DNA of 8,212 nucleotides from Terriglobia bacterium (GTDB lineage Bacteria > Acidobacteriota > Terriglobia > UBA7540), in the NCBI GenBank assembly GCA_030036915.1, contig JASHSC010000096.1, positions 1 through 8,212 on the forward strand, read 5' to 3'. Both the position numbers and the translations under genes were made by a program. The notes under the pieces are model-generated. The model searched no databases. It worked only from the letters and a program-made list of their open reading frames with translations, and was not told where the DNA came from. The first letter of the stretch is position 1. Each line of letters begins with the position of its first letter. Below, in pieces: positions 1 through 5,033 of this stretch.

Positions 1-262
1 GATTAACCTGAGAAAGGAGATCGTTGAGACGATACTCCGCCAGATACAACTTATGAGTCAGAGCCTTCACCTTGGCGGGCTCCATGTAGCCGGTGGGCTC
101 GGCCTGGCTCGCGGGCGATGGGCCCGGCTGCCCAATCGTTTCGGTCTGGATTTGCTCCGTCGCGGGCTCGTTGGGATGCGGTGGAGGGGCGGATTTCTGG
201 GATTGCCCCAGCGCCGCAATTGGACAAAGCGTTAAGCACATCAGGAATAAGAGTATTTTCAT
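1..262 (-). CDS. Exported protein of unknown function, N-terminal part only
   Basis: This is the first 87 codons of a gene that continues past the left edge of the window. The protein starts with a typical Sec signal peptide: a Lys at residue 2, a hydrophobic core (about residues 3-18), and an A-L-G site that suggests cleavage near residue 19. The Cys residues at 9 and 13 do not sit in a good lipobox, so a lipoprotein is unlikely. Residues 20-55 form a Pro/Ser/Glu/Gln-rich linker that is probably disordered. From about residue 58 a charged, helix-forming stretch begins (M-E-P-A-K-V-K-A-L-T-H-K-L). The start is supported by GAGGG (268-272) with a 5-nt spacer before the ATG and by a promoter-like pair upstream. 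I do not recognise the family. The visible part fits a periplasmic or envelope protein, which is inference. No other part of the gene can be seen. Confidence 0.75.
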   Translation of the reverse strand, partial: MKILLFLMCLTLCPIAALGQSQKSAPPPHPNEPATEQIQTETIGQPGPSPASQAEPTGYMEPAKVKALTHKLYLAEYRLNDLLSQVN

Positions 263-306
263 CGCTGCCCTCACAATGAAATTAGACGGCGGAAACCTGT
301 AGAAAG

Positions 307-335
307 ATGGTATCAGCAGGCAAATGATTTGTCGG
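307..335 (-). promoter_or_regulatory. Probable sigma70-type promoter for the exported-protein gene
   Basis: Read on the minus strand, a CCGACA -35-like hexamer (330-335) is followed by a 17-bp spacer and TACCAT (307-312). The TACCAT is preceded by TGA, which gives an extended -10 (TGnTANNAT). Transcription would begin near 300 and leave a leader of about 38 nt before the ATG at 262. The match is 4 of 6 in each hexamer; the ideal spacing and the TG motif make it credible. The TGA of the upstream small ORF forms the TG of this extended -10. Confidence 0.45.
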
Positions 336-381
336 GAACCGTCCATTTACAGGTGGTGGCGAGCGTGAGGTTTTTGGTCAT
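313..381 (-). CDS. Possible 22-aa small ORF with a strong Shine-Dalgarno sequence
   Basis: Downstream of the PilZ gene on the same strand, GAGGTG (387-392) lies 5 nt before an ATG at 381, which opens 22 codons ending in TGA (313-315). This is the same site and spacing as used by the aminotransferase gene in this window. The peptide starts M-T-K-N-L-T-L-A, contains K-W-T-V-P-D-K in the middle and ends in A-C. It has two Cys (residues 11 and 22), one Trp, and no clear signal peptide or membrane segment. It begins 29 nt after the PilZ stop codon, so it could be co-transcribed with pilZ, and it ends against the promoter of the next gene. It may be a real microprotein, a leader peptide, the eroded start of a lost gene, or chance. 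Nothing here identifies a function. Confidence 0.3.
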   Translation of the reverse strand: MTKNLTLATTCKWTVPDKSFAC

Positions 382-410
382 GGCGCCACCTCGGCGATGG
401 ATGGCGAAAA

Positions 411-752
411 TCAGGCAATTTCATCCACGAATTTCTGGAGCTTCTCGCGGATTTCGTCACTCAAGTCGAGAAATTGGATTCCCATGCCTACGGCGTGTTG
501 CGTGTATCTCACCCGGGCGCGACAGGTAATGGGAGCGTCGGTCAGCTTGAGCCGGAATGTTACCGTGAGATAGGAATCAATCGGCAAGGGATAACGCGCC
601 GTGATGAACATGCCGCCCGCACTCACATCCCGCGTCACCATCACTTCCTTGCGTTCCAACGCTTCGCACTCAACTTCCGTCACCAGCACGACGCGGCGAT
701 ACTGGCGTTTTGGAAGCTCAGGTTTGATCAGCGGGGGATCCTCCGCGTCCAT
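411..752 (-). CDS. PilZ-domain protein, probable c-di-GMP receptor
   Basis: This is a 113-aa cytoplasmic protein made almost entirely of one PilZ domain. The two c-di-GMP-binding signatures are both intact: R-x-x-x-R at residues 16-20 (R-Q-Y-R-R) and D-x-S-x-x-G at 42-47 (D-V-S-A-G-G). The barrel-closing G-M-G-I-Q-F is at 89-94, and a C-terminal charged helix (about 98-111) follows. It has no signal peptide, membrane segment or output domain. From family knowledge, such stand-alone PilZ proteins bind c-di-GMP and pass the signal to motility, pilus, polysaccharide or secretion machinery through a partner; the partner cannot be read here. The start is supported by AAAGGA (761-766) with an 8-nt spacer. 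The gene lies 79 nt after the hypothetical gene on the same strand and may share its promoter, though GC-rich hairpins lie between the two. The length is normal for a single-domain PilZ protein. Confidence 0.93.
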   Translation of the reverse strand: MDAEDPPLIKPELPKRQYRRVVLVTEVECEALERKEVMVTRDVSAGGMFITARYPLPIDSYLTVTFRLKLTDAPITCRARVRYTQHAVGMGIQFLDLSDEIREKLQKFVDEIA

Positions 753-785
753 GTTGAATGTCCTTTTGCTGGTGAATTGTGAGTT

Positions 786-828
786 GCGCGGTGTGGCCGG
801 TGGCCAACCACGCGCAGCGAGCCGCTGC
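786..828. other. Two adjoining GC-rich hairpins between the hypothetical and PilZ genes
   Basis: A perfect 6-bp stem, GCAGCG (814-819) with CGCTGC (823-828), has a 3-nt loop. It adjoins a second hairpin with outer arms GCGCG (786-790) and CGCGC (811-815), a small internal loop, inner arms TGGCC (794-798) and GGCCA (802-806), and a 3-nt loop. The two share bases 814-815, so they would compete or stack. Neither is followed by a T run on the minus strand, so this is not a standard intrinsic terminator. It could slow polymerase, stabilise the upstream transcript or reduce PilZ expression relative to the first gene. Confidence 0.35.
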
Positions 829-831
829 CAT

Positions 832-1209
832 TTAAGCTTCCTGAACTTCCAGAGAAAACTTGAATTGCGGACGTGGAATGCCCCTTCCCCATCGATTCGT
901 TTCCCAACGGGCCTGAAGGAATTTGATTTCGGGGCGCTGCTTCAAGTCCAGGGCGGCGGGAGTTGCGCCGGAATAGAACTTCTGGGGGAACCAGAAGATC
1001 GCCTGCGCGCCCCAATCCTGGCCGTCCGCCGAGCCCCAAATGGAGACGTGCAGCGATTCCTGCTCCAGGACGCGGTCAATGTGCAAGACCAGCAGCAGTG
1101 CTTTGCCCGCCAGCGCGCCCAACTCCAACGGAGCGCCCTTGCCCGACCCTTCCGATTCGGTGCCTGCCGGCACAAGGAAACTGGATTTCGTCATGACGTC
1201 GCTGCTCAT
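832..1209 (-). CDS. Conserved-looking cytoplasmic protein of unknown function
   Basis: This encodes 125 aa when started at the ATG at 1209. The reading frame stays open up to 1356, but the extra codons run through the promoter and a hairpin repeat and look non-coding. A GAGGG lies 13 nt before the chosen ATG, which is weak spacing; another ATG in frame at 1194 has no better site. There is no signal peptide or membrane segment. The sequence is beta-rich and full of aromatics: an L-E-L-G-A-L-A-G-K stretch near 28-36, W-G-S-A-D-G-Q-D-W at 58-66, F-P-Q-K-F-Y at 74-79 and R-W-E-T-N-R-W-G-R-G at 101-110. The S-x-D-G-x-x-W pattern recalls beta-sandwich carbohydrate-binding or discoidin-like folds, but this is weak. 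From memory, similar small proteins occur in Acidobacteriota without known function. It is the first gene upstream of pilZ on the same strand. Confidence 0.72.
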   Translation of the reverse strand: MSSDVMTKSSFLVPAGTESEGSGKGAPLELGALAGKALLLVLHIDRVLEQESLHVSIWGSADGQDWGAQAIFWFPQKFYSGATPAALDLKQRPEIKFLQARWETNRWGRGIPRPQFKFSLEVQEA

Positions 1210-1242
1210 GGTGTGATTCGAACCCTCGACTCCAAGGGGTGC

Positions 1243-1271
1243 ATCGTACCACAAGTCGGTCCGAGTGTCAG
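1243..1271 (-). promoter_or_regulatory. Probable sigma70 promoter for the hypothetical gene (and perhaps pilZ)
   Basis: On the minus strand CTGACA (1266-1271, 5 of 6 to TTGACA) and TACGAT (1243-1248, 4 of 6 to TATAAT) are separated by exactly 17 bp. The expected transcription start near 1236 leaves a leader of about 27 nt before the ATG at 1209. This position also argues against starting the protein at the more upstream ATG of the open frame (1356), because that start would lie upstream of the promoter. Confidence 0.55.
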
Positions 1272-1317
1272 GCGTATGCAATCGAAGGTGGTGGTACATT
1301 TTGAAATTTCGGCGTAA

Positions 1318-1383
1318 GGGCACCCCTCGCGGGTACCCCGGCCATGGCGTCTCCATGGCAGTGGGCAGGCACTAGGCCTGCCC
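1318..1383. repeat. REP-like paired palindromes in the divergent intergenic region
   Basis: Two stem-loops with equal geometry lie 24 bp apart. The first has arms GGGCACCC (1318-1325) and GGGTACCC (1331-1338), pairing at 7 of 8 positions, with a 5-nt loop. The second has arms GGGCAGGC (1363-1370) and GCCTGCCC (1376-1383), pairing at 8 of 8, with a 5-nt loop, and is followed by CTAC. Two CCATGG hexamers (1342-1347 and 1353-1358) lie between the hairpins. From general knowledge, short GC-rich intergenic palindromes with a flanking GTAG/CTAC tetranucleotide are typical of REP sequences mobilised by RAYT-type (Y1 Tnp) transposases. No such transposase is present in the window and only one copy is seen, so the REP call is inference; the hairpins themselves are directly visible. 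Confidence 0.5.
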
Positions 1384-1422
1384 CTACTTATAATTCCGGC
1401 GTCAGCAGAGGCCGGCGAATGC

Positions 1423-1452
1423 TTGCCTTTTGTTGTGCGAAACGAATAGACT
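1423..1452 (+). promoter_or_regulatory. Possible promoter for the glycoside hydrolase gene
   Basis: TTGCCT (1423-1428) and TAGACT (1447-1452) are 18 bp apart, with 4 of 6 matches each. Transcription would start near 1459, giving a leader of only about 12 nt. A perfect TATAAT also occurs at 1389-1394, but its -35 region would fall inside the second hairpin of the repeat and matches poorly. Either could serve; neither is strong. Confidence 0.28.
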
Positions 1453-1470
1453 CACAATTTAAGGTTGCCG

Positions 1471-4236
1471 ATGCTCTTAACACTTCGACTCCTCCTTCCC
1501 CTGCTCCTTCTGGCGCAGGCAGCACCTCCAGCCGCAGTTTCCAGCATTTCACTTGACGGTGATTGGCATTTCCTCGCCGATCCCGACTGCACACTCGATG
1601 TGCAAAAACTCAGTTCCGCCGCCAACGTTGTGCCGACGCGAATTCCTTCCTCCTGGCAATCGCAATTCTCCGGCCTTCGCGATTACGCCGGCGTGGCGTG
1701 GTATTGGCGCACCATCTCCGTGCCACCGCCTGCACCGGATCAAGTGGTCCTGCTGCATTTTGGCGCCGTGGATTATCGCGCCCTGGTGTTTGTGAACGGC
1801 AAACAAGCGGGGGAACACGATGGCGGCTACCTGCCCTTTGATTTCGACGTCACTTCCCTGCTCCAGCCGGGTGAAAATCAGGTAGCGGTGCGGGTTGCCG
1901 ATCCCGGCGCGAAGCCTCGCGACGTCGTGGATGGAATCAACTACGCTGAAATCCCGCACGGCAAGCAGAGTTGGTATGTCCAGAACAGCGGCCTTTGGCA
2001 GAGCGTGGAGCTGGATTTTCGCCCGCGCGTGCGGCTGGGCAACGTCCACATTTCCGCATCCGCCGACGGCAACTTCGCCATCACCGCGCCGGTTATCGGG
2101 GCGGGTTCGGCCGGCACGGTAAACGTCACGGCAGAGATTCTGGATGCAAGCGGCAAGAGCGTTTGGAAGGGCGAGCAGAATCTTGCAGCGACGGCGGCCA
2201 GCGCCAAGTTCAGCGGGCAAATCAGCAGCCCCGCGCTCTGGAGCCCCGCCAGCCCGAACCTCTATGAACTGCGCGTCGCCTTGAGTTCAGACGATTCCGT
2301 CCGCTGCCCATTCGGCTTTCGCACATTCGCCACGCATGGCGGCAAATTCTACCTGAACGGCAACCCGATCTACCTGCGCGGCGCGCTGGACCAGGGATTC
2401 TATCCCGACACCATCTACACTCCGCCCTCGCTCGATTACCTTCGCGACGAAATGCGCAAGGCCAAGGCGCTGGGCTTGAATCTGCTGCGGTGCCACATCA
2501 AAATCCCGGACCCGCGCTATCTCGAAGCAGCGGACGAAGTGGGCATGCTGGTCTGGTACGAAATCCCCAGTTGGGACAAACTCACCGCGGACTCCGAAAG
2601 CCGCGCTATGGAGACCCTTCACGGCATGGTTGAGCGCGACGCGAATCACCCCTCCATCGCCATAATGAGCATTATGAATGAGGACTGGGGTGCAAACCTA
2701 AAGGAAGCACCGGACCGCGCTTGGCTGAAATCTGCTTATCAGCAGGCCAAGACATTCGTTCCTTGGCTGGTGGTGGATAATAGCGCGTGCTGCGAGAATT
2801 TTCACATGCAGACCGACATTGCGGATTTCCACCAGTACACTTCCATTCCCGACTACGCGTCAGATTTCGACCGCCTCGTGGACGACTTGGAGCAGCGCCC
2901 GGGCTGGCTCTTTAGCCCCTATGGCGATGCTGCTCCGCGCGGCGATGAGCCGATGATGCTTTCCGAGTTCGGCAATTGGGGATTGCCGCATCTCCCCGAT
3001 GAAGAGCCGTGGTGGTTCAACCGGGGATTCGGAAACAATGAGATGACAGTTCCCGAAGGCGTCGAGCAGAGGTTTCGAGATTATCAGTACAACTCGCTCT
3101 TCCCCGATTTGAATGCCCTGATTGACGCCACCGAGTGGCACGAATTCAATGCGCTGAAGTATGAGATTGCCGCCCTGCGCGCGCAATCCGACATCCAGGG
3201 ATACGTGGTCACGGAACTCACCGACGTGAATTGGGAGGCCAACGGCCTGCTCAACATGTGGCGCCAACCGAAGGTGTTTGGTGATGCGCTTGACCGGTTG
3301 CAACAGGACGATCTGCTGGTGCTCCGCACAGACGGACGCAATTATAAGATTGGATCACCTGTCGAAGCGGACGTTTATATTTCGCATCACGGTCCGGCCG
3401 ACCTGGCGGGTGCGAAAGTAGCATGGCAACTGGAAGGGACGAATCTGTCGGGAGAATTACCCGTGACGACGGTCCCCCCGGCCGGCGCCGCCAAGGTGGG
3501 AAGCATTCGTTTTACCGCCCCGGGGGGTTCGGAACCTGCCAAAAGGACTCTCAAGGCTCAGATGATGGTGGCCGATAAGCCCGTCTCGGATTTCTCCCTC
3601 GATTATTACTTCTACCCCGATCAGAAGCCCGAATTGCCTCCCATGGTAACATTCTGCGACCCGCCACCCGGGCGTCTGCGCCGCTTGGTGGGGGAGATGC
3701 GTGAGCGAAACTACCTTGAACCCTCAGGCGCGGAAACATTTCCTGTTCTCATTACCTCGACCCTCGATGAAACGGTGAAAAACAAGCTGCGCGCAGGAGC
3801 GCGCGTCATCCTGATCGCCTCCGATCCGCTCACGCTGGCACCGGGAATTGAAGTGAAACGGCGCTCCGACGACGATCTAAGCGGCAATTGGATTTCCGAT
3901 TTTCTCTGGGAGCGCAAAGGGCGCGCGCCGTTCACAAATCTTAGCTTCGACATTCTGAGCGGTTTTGAAACGCAGGCCGTCGCCCCCGCGACTGTCATCA
4001 CGGGAATCCCCGCGCAGAATTTCAACGACGTGCTGGCGGGAATCTTCTACGGCTGGATTCGCGATAATGAGGGAGTGCTGCTGCAAGCCAAGGCCGGCAA
4101 AGGAAAACTGCTGGTCACGACCTTCACGCTGGGAACAACCTACAACTCTGATCCCTACGCAACGGATCTCCTCGACGCGCTGGTGAATTACGTCGTATCG
4201 GATTTTTCGCCCCGCTTTGAACTGGCCATGCAATGA
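1471..4236 (+). CDS. Exported glycoside hydrolase family 2 enzyme with C-terminal extension
   Basis: This 921-aa enzyme is predicted to hydrolyse beta-glycosides in the periplasm or outside the cell. ATG 1471 is chosen because AAGG (1461-1464) sits 6 nt upstream; the in-frame TTG at 1465 would abut it. Residues 1-18 are a Leu-rich signal peptide. The order is GH2: sugar-binding jelly roll (about 27-185, with Y-A-G-V-A-W-Y-W-R and W-Q-S-V-E-L), immunoglobulin-like domain (about 190-288), then TIM barrel (about 290-610). The acid/base Glu is E404 in M-N-E-D-W-G after N-H-P-S-I; the likely nucleophile is E499 in L-S-E-F-G. Both are intact. About 615-710 is another beta-sandwich. About 720-921 resembles a Rossmann or amidotransferase-like module (V-L-I-T-S, V-I-L-I-A-S, G-K-L-L-V-T-T-F). 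Substrate cannot be told: beta-galactoside, beta-glucuronide and beta-mannoside are all possible. The next gene overlaps its stop. Confidence 0.92.
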   Translation: MLLTLRLLLPLLLLAQAAPPAAVSSISLDGDWHFLADPDCTLDVQKLSSAANVVPTRIPSSWQSQFSGLRDYAGVAWYWRTISVPPPAPDQVVLLHFGAVDYRALVFVNGKQAGEHDGGYLPFDFDVTSLLQPGENQVAVRVADPGAKPRDVVDGINYAEIPHGKQSWYVQNSGLWQSVELDFRPRVRLGNVHISASADGNFAITAPVIGAGSAGTVNVTAEILDASGKSVWKGEQNLAATAASAKFSGQISSPALWSPASPNLYELRVALSSDDSVRCPFGFRTFATHGGKFYLNGNPIYLRGALDQGFYPDTIYTPPSLDYLRDEMRKAKALGLNLLRCHIKIPDPRYLEAADEVGMLVWYEIPSWDKLTADSESRAMETLHGMVERDANHPSIAIMSIMNEDWGANLKEAPDRAWLKSAYQQAKTFVPWLVVDNSACCENFHMQTDIADFHQYTSIPDYASDFDRLVDDLEQRPGWLFSPYGDAAPRGDEPMMLSEFGNWGLPHLPDEEPWWFNRGFGNNEMTVPEGVEQRFRDYQYNSLFPDLNALIDATEWHEFNALKYEIAALRAQSDIQGYVVTELTDVNWEANGLLNMWRQPKVFGDALDRLQQDDLLVLRTDGRNYKIGSPVEADVYISHHGPADLAGAKVAWQLEGTNLSGELPVTTVPPAGAAKVGSIRFTAPGGSEPAKRTLKAQMMVADKPVSDFSLDYYFYPDQKPELPPMVTFCDPPPGRLRRLVGEMRERNYLEPSGAETFPVLITSTLDETVKNKLRAGARVILIASDPLTLAPGIEVKRRSDDDLSGNWISDFLWERKGRAPFTNLSFDILSGFETQAVAPATVITGIPAQNFNDVLAGIFYGWIRDNEGVLLQAKAGKGKLLVTTFTLGTTYNSDPYATDLLDALVNYVVSDFSPRFELAMQ

Positions 4237-4988
4237 AACGCCCAAGCGCGCACACATTACAAAAACATGAAGTTTTGCCATGCCCACTGCCCATGAACCT
4301 TCCCGCTGAAAAAGAGGACTGGCGACAGATGCGCCGGATGTTCGGGGCCATCGCACCGCGCTACGATTTCGTCACCCGCGCTTTTTCATACGGCATGGAT
4401 CGGCGATGGAAGCAATTCGCCGTGCGCAAAGCCTCTTTACCCCAAGGCGCCACAATCCTTGACCTGGCCTGCGGCACGGGTGACTTTTCCCGAATCATTA
4501 CCCAATCCATCCCGGCAGCGACGGTTTTTGCTGTTGACCTGAGCGAGAAGATGCTCAACCTGGCGCGAAGACGCTCCCCTGCCAAGGTGGTCTGCGCAAA
4601 CGCCATGAAGCTGCCCTTCCCGGACGGGATGTTTGATTGCGTTTTCGTGGGCTACGGCCTGCGCAATTTTGCCGATTTGTACGCCGCGCTGCAGGAGATT
4701 CACCGGGTTACCCGAACGGGCGGCCTGATCGTGAGCCTGGATTTCTTCCTGCCCGCCAATCAGATCTGGCGAAAGTTCTATCTCGGATATTTGTGTGCTC
4801 AAGGCGCCTTCTGGGGCTTCTTACTGCACGGCCGTCCCCGCCTTTACACCTACATCCCCGATTCCTTGCAGAGTTTCATTTCCGTCGAGAAGTTCTCCGC
4901 CCTATTACTGCATTGGGGATACGCGCAAGTCGAAGCGCGGCCCTATCTTCGCGGCGGCATCGGCCTGCACTGGGCGATCAAGGGCTAA
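4233..4988 (+). CDS. UbiE/MenG-family SAM-dependent methyltransferase, probably for menaquinone synthesis
   Basis: This 251-aa cytoplasmic protein belongs to the family that C-methylates demethylmenaquinone or its ubiquinone counterpart using SAM. Family features are clear: M-F-G-A-I-A-P-R-Y-D-F near 36-46, SAM motif I L-D-L-A-C-G-T-G-D at 76-84, the acidic residue D102 ending strand 2, Y-G-L-R-N at 141-145, R-V-T-R-T-G-G at 158-164, Y-T-Y-I-P-D-S at 205-211, and a C-terminal G-G-I-G-L-H. Both classical UbiE signatures are imperfect: Y-D-F-V-T replaces Y-D-x-M-N, D replaces the His before x-x-W, and D-F replaces the E-x-S end. MenG is likely, but a related paralogue cannot be excluded. The ATG at 4233 overlaps the glycosidase stop as ATGA, suggesting translational coupling. 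An in-frame ATG at 4293 would remove 20 poorly conserved residues; neither has a good Shine-Dalgarno sequence. Length matches E. coli UbiE. Confidence 0.88.
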   Translation: MKRPSAHTLQKHEVLPCPLPMNLPAEKEDWRQMRRMFGAIAPRYDFVTRAFSYGMDRRWKQFAVRKASLPQGATILDLACGTGDFSRIITQSIPAATVFAVDLSEKMLNLARRRSPAKVVCANAMKLPFPDGMFDCVFVGYGLRNFADLYAALQEIHRVTRTGGLIVSLDFFLPANQIWRKFYLGYLCAQGAFWGFLLHGRPRLYTYIPDSLQSFISVEKFSALLLHWGYAQVEARPYLRGGIGLHWAIKG

Positions 4989-5033
4989 GTTTTCAGACGG
5001 GATCGCTGTGCGGACTGCCTTGTGCTGTTCGTT
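4989..5033. other. Convergent intergenic gap without a clear terminator
   Basis: These 45 bp separate the stop codons of the plus-strand methyltransferase and the minus-strand aminotransferase. I looked for a bidirectional hairpin with T runs and found only short, imperfect pairing. Termination is either factor-dependent or occurs inside the opposing genes. Confidence 0.5.

Noticed and set aside
1215..1224. tRNA T-loop-like GGTTCGAATC on the minus strand, possible tRNA end or attachment site
   Set aside because: The flanking bases do not form a 5-bp T stem and there is no acceptor stem, anticodon arm or CCA. The match is a short coincidence in the leader of the hypothetical gene.
601..1317. 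238-codon plus-strand open frame
   Set aside because: It lies antisense to both the hypothetical gene and the PilZ gene, crosses their intergenic hairpins, has no supported ribosome-binding site, and its translation is Arg/Ser/Gln-rich without any recognisable motif.
1210..1356. N-terminal extension of the hypothetical protein to the ATG at 1356
   Set aside because: The extra 49 codons cover part of the repeat and the predicted promoter, and read as low-quality non-coding sequence; the ATG at 1209 fits the expected transcript start.
1465..1470. TTG start for the glycosidase two codons upstream
   Set aside because: The AAGG ribosome-binding sequence would directly touch this TTG; spacing is right only for the ATG at 1471.
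1549..2220. 223-codon minus-strand open frame inside the glycosidase gene
   Set aside because: It is a shadow of the GH2 sugar-binding domain coding sequence. It shows no motif or start signal, and long antisense frames are common at this base composition.
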